Assembly (NCBI GenBank): GCA_958510875.1
Contig: OY294068.1
Span: 79,789,978 to 79,853,977 of the forward strand
DNA length: 64,000 nt
From: Endomychus coccineus
Taxonomy: Eukaryota; Arthropoda; Insecta; Coleoptera; Endomychidae
Direction of reading: 5' to 3'
The number at the start of each line of letters is the position of its first letter. Positions within the stretch are counted from its first letter, which is position 1. This document shows positions 51,484 to 64,000 of this stretch, in pieces. Under the pieces are notes generated by a model. It did not search any database, was not told the origin of the DNA, and saw only the letters and a program-made list of their open reading frames with translations. A program made the translations under genes and the position numbers.

Positions 51484-52772
51484 ACCCTGATCGTTGTGGT
51501 TTGTGGTGATAATTGGCCTCTGTGATCCTTCCTCGTTAATGTTAATGCTAGCTGTTATGTTTTATATATAAGTTTCTTATATTTCGTAATTTTGGGAAAC
51601 TCGCTCGACGCGTGACATCATCCGATGTGGTTTTGTTATTTTTTTCTAGTTTACTTGTGTAGCAGTCTTTCTTAGGACTTTGTCTGTGAACTGCTCTTTA
51701 TATGTTAATGAAATAAAAATAATCATGCCATGAATATATTTTTTATTGGTTGTGTATCATCGTATTAATCTAAATGATTTCTTATTCGGTTCTTCTCTAC
51801 GGTACGTTTTTCGTCTTTCATTAAACCGGTTGTAACGAATTGTACTTGTTACATTACTAATAATTCAAAAATATGAATTGAATAAGAATAGGTGCCACTT
51901 ACGTCACCTAGGATATCAGTCTCGTTATTTATAATCTACGAATATCTATCAAATCATTGTACAAGGTTAAAAATACTCCACTTATAAAACGATTAGCAAC
52001 AAAAGGATGTATCCAAAATTTCCTATTTTTTCTTTTTTTCTCCAGCATTCTTCGTCGCACATATAAGTGAAGTGCTATCCCTGCAATGTCCTTATTGCAA
52101 ATGAATCATGGTGTCTCTTGGTTGCCAGATTGGTTGCTGCGGTAACCACGGTGTCACCACTGGTTGCGCCACCGTGGTGTCCTAGTGGAATATAGCACTA
52201 AGAGAGTTGGAATTAGGGAGACTTGATTAGCACAAACTCTGAACAGTGATCGATTTCGCGCTGGACCACGCCGATGTGATTGATAGATAATATTTAGAAT
52301 TAAGACTTCCCCTCTCTCTTTCTCTCTCTCTCTCTCTTTCTGGTAAAATGGAGCAAGCCTAACGACCTGATACTGTATCACATCCCCTAAGCGATCTTCG
52401 ATAAGCAGAATTATAACTGAACACTCAAACTAGCCTGAATGGCTTGGAAGACTATATATTAACAAAATAAAATTGGCGGGCGGAGCTTGACCTGAAGGTT
52501 GAATAACCACTTCATATTATATCGCCTTCTCAGAGGTTGAAGTCAACCTAACAGTTGTTCTCTGGGAATCAAAATGCACTTACCTTGTTGGTCTAGTGGT
52601 ACAATTTCCTTTCGAATCCCTTGTGAAGTAAGTCACAGAGAATTTATACACTCGAGTTCTACGTCGGATTAAATTATGTGTTATCGAACTGTCACAAGAT
52701 GATTTTAAGGGAGCTAACACTTTCCGCGAAGCGCGAAAGACGCGCACAAGTCCAACGCTGATCCTGAGGAAT
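51484..52772. other. No gene; contains a tRNA-like remnant and a TC microsatellite
   Basis: At 52588-52615 GTTGGTCTAGTGGTAC (tRNA A-box-like) is followed after only nine bases by TTCGAATCCC (B-box-like). The spacing is too short for a tRNA gene, so it is a deleted tRNA or SINE head. A (TC)n run lies at 52305-52340. Nothing else was recognised. Confidence 0.4.
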
Positions 52773-54414
52773 TGTAACGAAGCTCTAAAATATCGAATAA
52801 TTATTTATTGGGGAACACGTAGATTACTTGTAAATTTTAGATTTCGTTTATATTAGTATTTCAAATTGATAATTCCGAATAATTATACTGTTGTATAGGA
52901 AGATAGATAGTACCGGGCATTGACATCCGTGTAGTTTGAGTGTCAGATTTGCATACGGTTCCATTCATAAGTCGCGTATATTTTGATTTCATTCGTAAAC
53001 GTGCATATCTCGTGTCAACAAAAGATATCGGAATAGATGTAATCATGAAAACGGCACAAAATCGAGGAGCTGGTGAAACATCATGAGCGCGAAATCAGCA
53101 AAAAAGGTCTCGGCTGGAGTTGGTGTAGGTGACTTGACCTGAACCTCGATTGGTATAAAAGAACGCCTCGCAAGCGTTGAATTAAATTATTGCCAGTGAG
53201 ACAGTGCGAAAAGACATCCGGAGGAATCATAACAGTGAGCAAGCAATTGAAGTGCGAGGTAACAATTAGACAGCCGAGAACAAAAAGTAAGTGCTCCACC
53301 AATTACCTTTGAAGCATCAGGTAAATAGTGTTTTTGCTATTTGAGTTAGTACATTGACTTCCATTGTTTTGCCCGCGGTGCGCCCTTGTGATTTCAAATA
53401 TTGTTTAATTAGTAATTGTAATTATTGTATTGTACCTGATAAGATTATCTTGTACAGATTTCCAGAACATCTCGATAAAATTGATTGTTTTCTACCCGGA
53501 AATAAGGGTGCGTCGTAGATAGTCCTCCGCCAGGGTCTACACGCTTTGTTCTACCCGGAAGTAAGCTCTGAAGGGGGTGTGTGTTCAGAGTCACAATATC
53601 CACAGTACACGCTATGTTTTAACCGGAAGTAGCGTGATATTGTTGACGAGATGATTATAATTCTAATACGCTGTGTCTTACCCGGAAGTGAGTTATAATT
53701 ATCAAATTTATGTGTGGGTAGTATATAAGTGCCTGACACTGTCGTACAATTAATCGTGAGACCCTTCCCGGGAAATTACGCGTACTAACCTGGAAGAAGT
53801 GCGGGATACATGAATCGCAGTATTGACCATTGTTAAAAGTTCCCAAAAAGATTACTGATATTGTGCGGGCGTAGTGAGGGTATTGCGAAGGTTCCATTAC
53901 AACTCAAGACCTGCTGTCACTTGCTTTGCTCGAGTATATTTTGAACGATAATTATTTTGGTAAGAATTGGTGTATGAGAAGCCGTTTTAATAACACTTAT
54001 AAAAATATTTGTTGGCGAGGCTAAAATAAGGAAAATTAGCCTGTTTGAACCGCGTTTCCAACAATTATTGTTTCTGACCTTCCTTGTGCTTCCCCCAGGT
54101 CGGGATAAATTATCATTATACAGAGAAAGTGGAATATAGATGTATGTTCAAGCTATTAATGAATTATTGGAAAATTCCGTGTTTATCTAAAGTAACTTTC
54201 TGCAACAGCAATTAAGTAGTCAAGAAGTAACCAAGTATTAATTGCAATTGGAGCCTGCAATTTTAATACAGCTCAGTCTGCCCTATTGACCCCTGGTTAC
54301 TTACTTCACTGAAACTACCGTGGGACAAGGCTATACGTAGATAGCACAGTGATACTCTTTGTGGTAAAGGCCACCGCAGATACCCTCGAAAGGGAGTAAG
54401 CCATGACAAAAATC
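52773..54414 (+). mobile_element. LTR-like block 2 of an LTR retrotransposon
   Basis: It starts TGTAACGAAGCTCTAAAATA and ends before TGGCGCCCGA at 54415-54424. TATAAAA is at 53154. The CCGGAAGT string is perfect at 53555, 53623 and 53682, and CCGGAAAT is at 53496. The last part (from AACCAAGTATTAATTGCAAT) closely parallels the end of block 1. As there, no gag-pol follows. Confidence 0.6.
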
Positions 54415-54424
54415 TGGCGCCCGA

Positions 54425-56060
54425 GAAACCAGCATAAAAGTCAATCGGATTTATATCTGGTAGACTTGAAGGAGTATTGAAGCCGTTGAAAGTAATTATC
54501 GCCAAAAAGTAACAAGGTGTGTCGCAGAATAAATGGCTCCTACGTTTAATATTGCGTCACAACTGGATTCTAACTATGAGCCAATTCACTGCTCCAAATT
54601 ATCCCTATGCATACCCACAGGTCATGATTTCTTCCTTTTACAATATTACAAGCAACATTTAACTTAGGTTGAGCTCTTTCTTAAGTCAATTGAATATAAA
54701 GAATATCTTCGTTGTATATGAACATAAATTAGATAGACAGAATAGATAAATTAAATTAATCTTAATCTGGTTACATGAATTTAATCTGCTACAAAACTAA
54801 CCAACAGGATATTAATTGAATTCGAAAAAATTTGATCTGGATTAGTTCTACTTGACACCACTTTACTTTATAGATATATCACCTCAATAACAATGGGAAC
54901 AAAAATTAAAAATATTTTGATTACTTCGAGTGTGGAATCTGAGTAGAATATATATGACTTCAATTAATGCAAACAATGGATTATTCCTCAAGAAGTAATA
55001 ACAGGCCGGATAAGAAGATTAGCTTATCAAACGTGTAGGTGGTGAAGAACTCTGGTTTTTTCTGAAGGTAATTAGTTTTTATGAAACCATCCCACGCGCA
55101 AAGCTTGGAAAATATGTTCAATTCAGAACACCGGCACTGACCCCGCCCATACGTTATTAAAGCGACCTATATAAATAAGACTCCACGTGGTTTTCCCCAC
55201 GTCAGGGAAAGGTTTCACTGAATAACTTAGCTAAGCATACTTCCTTGCTGACCAAGAAGTAGGTGGCTCGGATAGAGATATCAAGTTAGGGGACACATCG
55301 TCGCGAGGCCTGTCTGATATCACTATGTTCTATCAAGATATATAATTTATAAAACTTCATTTCGAATTAAATTGAATTATTTCAAGAAACCCGAAAGAAA
55401 TATTTCGGATTATTACATCACACATAGTGAAAATTTATTTAAATGTGTAATACGATCGTAGTCTGACAGCGTATTATGAACCGGTTACATGAATGATTGA
55501 TGAACTAATAGGAAGCTGCCTTCAAAAAAATTGTTAGGGTCGGGTTGGTATGTTGAAGGCAGAGGGTCTCATTGAATTATCAAGTATCCGATAACACCAG
55601 CAGGCACTGAAAAATAGTTGTCATGATGCTAAAAATTATAAAGTATTTTTTGTGTGAATTAGTAAACATACAGTGATAGTTAAGATCTCATGTTTTTGAG
55701 GCTAGAATATTTAATTATACAAAAGAAATATTTTGTTATACACTGTAATACACATCGCAGCCGCTATTCTATTATATATGTCTATTTATTAAATGGAGAT
55801 ACTGCTGTAAAACAATGAAATCATTCCTGCAAGTCATAGAAATTCGTTTGGTTTATATTCTAAAGTAGGTCATCTTGCTAAGGCCTATCGGTAGTTAAGA
55901 AAGATGTGGCGTAGCAGTGAGAAAGACAGAACAAGATGGTGGACACCAGGCACAGCATTTTTTACTTTTGCAATATTGAGTTATAACATATTATTTTGGT
56001 GTAAAATAAACGTACAAACTGTCTTTAGTGCATTCAATTGGAAACTCCAATTTACCAAAT
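54425..56060. other. No gene seen
   Basis: Leader-like sequence after block 2, then unassigned AT-rich DNA. The last 250 bp, with an AATAAA at 56005, may be the upstream part of the copia element whose gag begins at 62492. Confidence 0.4.
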
Positions 56061-56379
56061 TAGTGGAGTAAATCTGGCGAGAAAAAAGGCAAGGTTGGCG
56101 AAAATTTTACGATGCTTAACGACCCGGTGGAAAGTGTTTGTTAGGGTACCAATAACAACCCCCTGAAATTTCTATTTCCCAAAGTGGGTGCAACCCCTTT
56201 TATTTGGGCAAAAAGCTTTTTTTTTGATATTTTTAAGGGTAGTTTAGCAAAAAAAAATTAATATCTCTGGTTGTATTGAAAATTGAGAACCCTTTTATTG
56301 TCAAGGTCCAAGGAATTTCCGGTCCGAATTTCAAGTTGATACGACCTCCCCTTAATAAATATATATATATATACTCATA

Positions 56380-59256
56380 CTTCAACATTGATATATTATC
56401 CAAAAATGTAATCATTAATGAATATTTGGATACATTGTCTCATTACGGATTTAAATCTACTATAAATAAAGCAACTAGATTGTACGGAACATCTCAAACT
56501 TGTATTGACCATATATTTCTCAAAAATAATATAAGCTGTGACAAATACGATATTATGCCTATTATCATTGAAGAAAATATCACTGATCACTGTCCGACTG
56601 TGCTGCAATTATGTTTCGAAGGCAAAAATACGAAACTACCAAGGATGACTGATAAATATTCTAGATTTATTGATTATACAAGCTTGATATGTGAATTAAA
56701 GCAAATTTCTTGTCATAAATTATATGCAACAGATGATGTGGACTCTAAAACAAACATTTTAATAAATTCTTTTCTGAACCTAATTCAAAAGTATACAAGA
56801 CGAGTAAAAAAGAAGCAATACAAAAAACGGAAGGCTTGGATTACACCTGGTCTAATAAAATCATGCAATATAAAAAATAAACTTTATTTACAGTTCAAAG
56901 AAAATCCTGAAAATATAATATTAAAGCAGAACTACACCAAGTATAAAAGTATTTTGAGCAAGGAGAGTAAGGAAATTTTTTACAAAAGCCAGATTTATAA
57001 TAATATTAATAACAAAACAAAAATATGGGAAGTTACTAATGCAATTCAAAACAATAAGCAGGATTCGAGTTATTATGGTAACAAAATAGATAATATTATT
57101 GATTGTGATACAAACAAAATAGTAACAAACTCCCAACAGATTGCAGAAGTTTTTTCAAATTCGTATGCTACCATGGGCAAGAAAATGGCGGGAAAAATCA
57201 ACCACCTGCCAGATTACAAAGAAAAAAGAAAAATAAATTTGAATTCTATGTTTCTATTTCCAACTAATCAGGTAGAAGTTTATCAAGCTATCTCCCAATT
57301 GAAAAATAAAAAGGCTGTAGGAATCGACGGTATAAAAGCAGAGACTTTGAAAAAGTTAGTCCTTCATGTTACAGAGCCCCTTGTTGATATACTAAATGCA
57401 TCATTCTCAAAGGGAGTTTTCCCTACCGCTTTCAAAATTTCTGTAATTAAGCCAATCTATAAAAAAGGGGAGAAAATGGAAGCGGCTAATTACAGACTAA
57501 TATCTCTAATAACATCCTTTGCAAAGGTATTTGAGAGTATATTAAATAAAAGAATCGGAAGTTTTTTAGACAAGCACAATATTTTATCAAAACACCAGTA
57601 TGGATTCCAAAGCGGTAAGTCAAATAGTGACGCCATTGCACAATCAACAAGATTGATCTATAGATATATTGATCAAGGAAAACCTTCACTAGGTATTTTT
57701 CTTGATTTAGTTAGAAATGTGCCGTTGAAACTAATTACTAGCTATCGCACAAACCGTCAACAATGTGTTCAAATTGGCGATGTCAAAAGTTCTTTTAAAA
57801 GCATTGAATTTGGTGTTCCCCAAGGAACAATATTGGGTCCACTGCTTTTCATAATTTATCTGAATAGTATTTTTGAAATAGGAATTGAAGGAATTAAAAT
57901 TAGTTTCGCTGACGATACAGTAATATTTTTTGAAGCCACAGACTGGACGGTTCTGAAAAAGAAAGTGGAAATGAATTTTTTGTTGATAAAATATTGGCTT
58001 GGTTCTAAACTATTAAGCTTAAATTTTGAAAAAACCGTATTTGTACCATTCTCTTCTGCTAGGCGTAATTTACCTATCTATGATAGATTAAACATCAACT
58101 ATCAATCACAACATTTTGCTATATCACGCACCGACGCCACTAAATACCTGGGCGTTGAGATTGATAGCCATCTTAGATGGGACAAACATTTAACAATTTT
58201 AACAAAAAAATAGCGGAGCCTCATATATCTTTTTAGAGTCTTAAAAAATATTTTGAAACCTAAAGAATTGATAATTTTATACAAAGCCTTGGTAGAATCC
58301 CATCTTAGATATGCAATCATCGGATGGGGAGGTGCCTATGACAGCCACATTAGAGGAGTGGAAAATATTCAAAAGAGAATTCTAAAAACAATATTGGATA
58401 AAAAACGAACCTATGAATCTGATCTTCTTTATAGGGAAGCGCAAGTCTTGGACGTTCGTCAGCTATATATTTTGATTCTTGCCACCTACCAGCACATTGA
58501 TATAAAAGTAAACACAACACACACCTATAACACTAGACATGCAAATTTATTAGCCCTTGAGACAATGCATAAAACAATTGGTCAAAGATCTTCTGTATTC
58601 CTAGCACCTCGTGTATACAATTTTTTGCCTACTGAAATTAAAGATATAAAAAAATTAGATCTGTTCAAAAAATTATGTGCAAAATTTTTAATGAATACAA
58701 ATAGAAATGCACTCCATAGACTAATCAACTAATAACTAGTTTACATATTTCCACATTTTATACTGATTTATTGAATTTAAATTGAATTGCTAATTATATG
58801 AATTATGTTCTTAAGTAAATTAGGTACCTACCTAGCCCAAAAACTATTTGTATATACTTGCTTACCGATTTACCTCATTTAGCTTGACAATTCAAATCCG
58901 AAACAGTGTCGGTAACACGTCTTGTCTGTTAATTATTCCATTGTTGTCTTATCTACCTCTAAATTAGTTCCAAATTATTTATAATAAGACAGCACTTGTT
59001 TTCAAATCTCTTGTTCACATCAGCTTTTCACGACTTGTCGTCTATCATGATCGTTTACATAATATCATCACCTGTTCCTCATTAATTAGATGTAAGACTA
59101 GTATTTAAGAAATGATATATTATTCTTTAATTATTTCACCACATACAAGCATTATGCTTCAGTGGTTTATTGATGTTTATTTGAAATTATAAACACCACT
59201 GTTAATTTAAATGTAATATTTCTGAATAAACTTCTATTCTATTCTATTCTATTCTA
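56380..59256 (+). mobile_element. 5'-truncated CR1/jockey-type LINE inserted in the inverted arm
   Basis: Coding text begins in the endonuclease at FNIDILSKNVIINEYLDTLS, then SQTCIDHIFLKN and ITDHCPTVLQL. A linker is followed by RT: NKKAVGIDGIKAETLKKLV, KPIYKKGE, HQYGFQSGKSNSDAI, FLDL, GVPQGTILGPLLFIIYLN and ISFADDTVIFF. It continues through an in-frame TAG (58211-58213) to LYKALVESHLRYAIIGWGG and ends at 58732. In motif A the text jumps from GIFLDLV to RNVPLKLITSY, so about 24 residues (KAFDxV...YGIRG) are deleted in frame. The tail is AATAAACT followed by (TTCTA)n at 59231-59256. Both junctions lie inside the shared arm sequence. Confidence 0.85.
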
Positions 59257-59570
59257 TATATGCAAGGAATCTTGCGTAACGGCTTCAACCGATTTGCTGA
59301 AATTTGGGCTGAAGATAAGAGTTGTCGTCTTGAAACTACCCTATAAATTTCAAGTGAAAATATTGAATAGTTTTTCGGAAATTCAACTTTAAGACAATTT
59401 TTTAGTTATTTTTCAAATTAAGATATCTCATGTCATTTACATCCGATCTGGATCTGCTTTGCGGGAAAATGTAGGTATTCGCATATAGTTTTATGTCATG
59501 GAACTCATTTTTTATTTATTCTTTTTCCGGCCTATATTGGTCATTTTATTCTCGGTATTAATATTCCCAA

Positions 59571-61729
59571 AACTTGTGTCAAATTAATTAATTTGAAGTT
59601 TCTAAGAGTGCGAAATTTCGCAATTTTATGTGAATATTGTGAGACTCAGAAGTTGATAGCGCTTCAGGCTCCGGAATTTTCAAGTGGCCTATCGAAATAA
59701 GAAGGTTCAAATCGTATAAAAACACAATTGCATGAACGCCAGACGTCCTATGTAATTAGCTACGAACGTAAACATTGTGACGTTTCCCTCGAGGAGCTCG
59801 CTACGCGTCAGTTAGAGTTCATACATTTTACCTCGGTCTTGTTATGTTGGGGCCGTTTCGTGCCCCGTGCGAGCGGCGCCAGTGATTACAAAGTATTTTC
59901 GGCTGTCGGCCGCTAGCTTTCACCCGCTTCGGGTATATTTTAGTAGCTAGAAAATTCCCTTTGGTACGTCGCACGTTAGACGCGTAGCTGAGACCTGAGA
60001 GTACCTCTTTCTATTTTAATTAAAGTTTCCTATTCTTAATGGACATTTATCATAAAGGAAGGGCCGTCAGGCACGGTCCGATACCTTATCTACTACATGG
60101 AGCAAAAACGGCACGCGAAAAGTCGTCGTAAAGCCGTATTAGGTACAACCAGTTTGCACTTTGTAAGCTACGTAATTTCCACCTTCCCTTGATTCTAAAT
60201 TAATCAAAAAGATGAATTTACCCAAGTTACTGATATTTCCCAAACTAGCTCAAATTCGTGGTTGTTTGGCCCTTTCCGTTTACAATGATGATACTTGCCT
60301 TATTATTTTTTGAACAACAAACCCTGGGCGCCACCACGAGTGAAAAAAGAAGAATTTCAGGCTGTTATAAATGAAGAAATAAGCATCATTGAATTGGTAG
60401 TAAGTGAAAAGGAAAAGAAACAAAGCATATAAAAAATATAACAAATATTAATGAACAATAGAAAGAACGTTTTACAAACTCGCATGCCCTTTCGGGGCAC
60501 CGATATAAAATTGAAACAATTGTAAATGAAGATAATCAATCTACTTTGACTCAGAGATTACGACCAGCATCTAATTCATCATGGTAATGAAAGTTGCAAC
60601 AGAGATATTAAAATTACTCTCCTGTGTCTCTCCTGTGGTCCTGATGGTGGCTTCGTGAGGTCTCTAGTAGTGTATTGGCTCCAATATCCTCCTATCGAAA
60701 AAGAAAGAAAATAAACGAGTAGGATGTCCAACAGAGAAGTAAAATTTAATATTTGCAATGACTCAGTATTGACGCTGAGAATAGCTGAGTTAAGCTGGAT
60801 AAATGTAAATAGGTGGAGCCAAGATAAATTATGATTATAATTATAAATTAGATTAATATGTGAAAATTATTCAGAATTTACTACAATTATAACGAAATGA
60901 ATTTAAACAAGGTTAGAAAAAAATGAATTGAGTTTGAAAATCAGATATGAGTTATGGTTCAGTGATTCCTAGAACCACGTGGGTGGATTTCGTATTATTG
61001 GGCCTCTTTATTACGATTACGGGATAGTTTAACAAGTCCCACGTTAACTCTATAATCGAAGGTATTTGAAACAAGGCTCGTGGAATTATAGATATGGAGT
61101 GGTTAGTTCTGGCCCATCCTCTATATGTTTCGTACCTGTTCGATTTGGATAACGCTACGTTGTTCGTATTACGAGGAGTTCAAAGCAAAAAAAATATACG
61201 ATATAATAATCCCACGTGTATTCAGAAAATGGAATCAAGTGATTTTGTCAATTGAATAAATGATATGAATGAAATTACAATATCTATAATCAAGAGATCT
61301 TGGTGCCTGTTGTAAGAGCAGGAAACAATCAAAGTTTTGTATAAATCAGAGTAAGCCTGATTGTGAATGACATATTAAAGATTCAATGCTACTCAAAAAC
61401 AATTTGATTAATAACTGTGATTAAGACCTACCTTGTCACTGTCACACCAAAGATGCTCCGTTATCATCCGCAACCGGTTTTATTTCGAGTCTCCCTTCCT
61501 AATTAATAATTCGGATGTGGGGGTAACAATATAGTGTTCGTTGAATCCGCTCAGTATTAATTAAATACAGTTAACTATATCATTTAAGATAGAGTTATTT
61601 AATTGGGAGGAAGTTCGAGGATATGGAATCAAATTATTATAGGTTTCTATCATGATAATTATATGTAACGATTTATTTTCTAACTCGCCAGCTACGTGCT
61701 CCTCACGTGAACGTCATTCGATTTATCTC
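59571..61729. other. Core of the inverted-arm element, no gene recognised
   Basis: A GC-richer stretch around 59800-59930 (CGTGCCCCGTGCGAGCGGCG) and TGGGCGCC near 60326 stand out, but no frame resembles a transposase, gag or pol. A 62-codon frame at 59728-59916 matches nothing I know. Confidence 0.4.
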
Positions 61730-62491
61730 AAATTAACCAAAATGGCCAATATAGACCGAAAAAAAAAAATAATTGAAAAGTGAGTTCCATGACATAGAAT
61801 TATATGCGAATACCTACATTTTCTCGCAAAGCAAATCCCGATCGGATGTAAATGACATGAGATATCTTAATTTGAAAAATAACTAAAAAATTGACTTAAA
61901 GCTTAATTTCTGAAAAACTATTCAATATTTTCACTTGAAATTTAGAGGGTAATTTTGAGACCGTAACACCTATCTTCAGTACGGATTTCAGCCAAATCGG
62001 TTGAAAAATAACCGAGTTAGCTGTTACGCAAGTTTCCTTGCATATATGAGTATACATATATTTATTACGGGGTGGGGGGAAGGTCGGATCAACTTGAAAT
62101 TTGGACTGGGAGTTCCTTGGACATTGACAATAAAAGGGTTCTACATTGGTTTCTTAATTTTCAATACGACCAGAGATATCAATTTTTTTTGCTAAACTAC
62201 CCTTAAAAATGTCAAAAAACCTCTTTTTGGCCAAAAAAAAAGGGGTTGCCCCCACTTTGAGAAATAGAAATTCCAGATGGTTTTTATTGGTACCACAACA
62301 AACATTTTTCACCGGGTCGTTAAGCATCGTAAGATTTTCGCCAACCATTTCCCAGATTTACTCCACTAAATCCTGATAAATAACACAATTGTAGGGTTAC
62401 TTGGAAATTGGCGGTACGGTAGAAGTTCTATATAACTGTTCGAAAGTGTAGAAATTAGCTCAACTACAGAGGGTCGTGAATAACTAAAGAC

Positions 62492-64000
62492 ATGGCAGAA
62501 CAAGTGGGTTTATTGAATATTGCAAAGTTAAATGGTGAAAACTGGATAACATGGAAATTTCAGATACAGATTGCTTCAAGGTTAAAGGGATATTTGGGAT
62601 TCTAGAAGGTACTTCAGAGAGACCAGCCCTACCGACAAATACTCAAGACTAGGATAACAAGGACGCGAAAGCCCAAAAAATCATAGTCTCTAAGTTAGAT
62701 GAAAAAGTTATAAACCACATATTATCTTGTAAATCATCAGTCGAGATATGGTCGAAGCTTAGGAAAATATATGAGCACCAGTTACAGGTGAGTGTGCATT
62801 TATTAACTCAAAGATTATTTGCCCTAGAATATGCAGAGGGGAATGTAGCAGAACTAGAAGAGATAAAAAGAACCTTGATGAAGAATAAGTGATGAAATGA
62901 TGATAACGAAGGTTCTGAGAACATGAAGTATTTTGTATCAGCATGGGAGTCTACTCCTGAAAATAAACAAAAGTTAACAGACCTATTGTCTAGGTTAATG
63001 CTTACAGAAGAGAGAAATAAAGTGACAGAAAACACAAGCTTTGGCAACTAGTACAAAAGGGAGATACATGCAGTACAAAAAGGATTTAAAGTGTTTTCAA
63101 TGCAGTGGAAATCATTTTAAAAGGGATTGTCCAAGAAGAGTGTGCAACTTTTGCAAGAAACCAGGTCATTTAATTGAAAATTGTTGGTTTAAGAAACAAA
63201 GAAGTGGAGACCACATAAAGGCTCCAACAGACAATAGAAAAGCAGGAGATCAAGCAATAATATTCGAGTGTGCTGTGGAAATAATGGCTCTTACCGAGAC
63301 TGAGTATGATAATAAACATAGTTGGTGGATGGATAGCGGAGCAACTGAGCATATGTGCTATGACAAAGACCAGCTTATACAAATGGAGGTCTTAACATTG
63401 AAAAGACAAGTAAGATCAGGTGATGGTACTTTGATAGATGTGGAAGGAGTGGGAACAGTTCAGCTTTTTGCCTTTAATGGGAGTAATTGGGCAAAAACTA
63501 ATTTACTCAATGTATTGTTTGTTCCAGAACTGTTAGTTAATCTTTTTTCTTTAAGTACATCACTAGACAAAGGCTTCCATATGCTTTCCAATAAAAGCAT
63601 GTGTAAATTAGCAGACAAAGAGGGTAAAACTAGGGATCTAGCAAGAAGGAAAGGAAAATTGTTCAGAATGGAGTTTAGGATTGACGGACAAAGACGTGAG
63701 TCATAGTGTAACACAGTAGTGAGTTTAAATAAATGGCATGAAAGATTCGCTCATATAAGTTTGAACATTTTGTACTAAATGTTTGTCTGGGAAACAACAC
63801 AGATTACCTTTTAGAAGAAAGTAAGAGCAGAGCTCAAATGACGTGTGCATTAATACATGAGGATTTATGTGGTCCATTAGAAATTAAATCGCTAGGAGGA
63901 GCAAAATATATGCTCACATTGAAGGATGATTATTCAAGCTTTAGAAAAGTTTATTTCTCAAAAAGTAAATCTGAAACAGAAAGTAAATTGAAAAATTTTA
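62492..64000 (+). pseudogene. Ty1/copia gag-pol, decayed, runs off the window
   Basis: ATG 62492 opens a copia-type gag (LNIAKLNGENWITWKFQIQI, then IWSKLRKIYEHQLQVSVHLL), with a shift near 62595 and stops at 62650 and 62891. The long frame at 63041-63706 carries zinc knuckles CFQCSGNHFKRDC and CNFCKKPGHLIENC, the protease active site WWMDSGATEHMC and LVNLFSLSTSLDKGFHM. Integrase begins with WHERFAHISLNIL (about 63735) and continues in other frames (HEDLCGPLEIKSLGGAKYML) to the edge. The first knuckle has three instead of four residues before its His. Several stops show that it is inactive. Confidence 0.8.

Larger units (their letters stand above)
56063..62366. mobile_element. TA-flanked element with about 650-bp inverted arms
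   Basis: GTGGAGTAAATCTGG at 56063 matches the reverse complement of the right end at 62366. TA flanks both ends (56061-56062, 62367-62368). The left arm runs 56063-56379 and, after a LINE insertion, 59257-59570. The right arm runs about 61730-62366. The arms share long strings such as GATGCTTAACGACCCGGTG and TACATCCGATC-type text. The core between the arms (59570-61730) holds no recognised transposase. A Tc1/mariner- or pogo-related non-autonomous or foldback element is likely from the TA duplication, but the superfamily is not established. Confidence 0.7.

Noticed and set aside
52588..52615. tRNA gene
   Set aside because: A-box and B-box-like strings are only nine bases apart and no acceptor stem pairs.

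Overview
This window looks like insect nuclear DNA: AT-rich, with short GT-AG introns, and made almost entirely of mobile-element remains whose protein relatives I know mainly from insect genomes. I recognise no single-copy host gene. The only candidate is an unassigned open frame at 1-222. The species cannot be fixed from the sequence; no ribosomal, mitochondrial or housekeeping locus is present.

The main content is a deep nest of insertions whose edges can be read from target-site duplications (TSDs) and by joining the interrupted reading frames. (1) At 3393-9046 a Mutator-like (MULE) gene with a FLYWCH zinc finger is split by a 4.8 kb pogo-like element (TA TSD), followed by a decayed Harbinger transposase. 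(2) A gypsy remnant (11340-12779) precedes a jockey-type LINE. That LINE is cut at 14263/20014 by a Sola-like element (4-bp TSD AACT), which is itself cut by a second pogo-like element (16637-19174). (3) The same LINE seems to resume at 45254, so the intervening 24 kb was probably inserted into it. That block has a Harbinger Myb-like gene on one side and a convergent Harbinger transposase fragment on the other. Between them lies a Helentron (Rep, PIF1 helicase, endonuclease, plus an unassigned second gene). The Helentron Rep-helicase frame is in turn split by a 10,649-bp Polinton/Maverick (25009-35657) with 174-bp terminal inverted repeats (TIRs) and a 6-bp TSD CTCAAC. A third pogo-like element (40895-43473) and a possible Transib-like fragment lie in the right part.

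The Polinton is a dead, shortened provirus-like copy. Genes for a double-jelly-roll capsid protein, a minor capsid protein, a phospholipase A2/pVI-like protein, a retroviral-type integrase, a DUF8207 protein and an MSV199 protein are open. The protease is internally deleted, the fibre-like gene is frameshifted, the packaging ATPase is cut off by the terminal repeat, and no protein-primed DNA polymerase is visible. Its left 1.6 kb carries tandem arrays rich in TGACAGCTGTCA palindromes and TGACGTCA sites.

The right third (44-64 kb) holds decayed fragments: a possible Transib, a Merlin-like transposase, gypsy integrase and several LINE pieces. It also has two related long LTR-like blocks, each followed by a primer-binding-site-like TGGCGCCCGA. 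Next comes a TA-flanked element with about 650-bp inverted arms, one arm split by a LINE, and finally a copia element that runs off the window edge.
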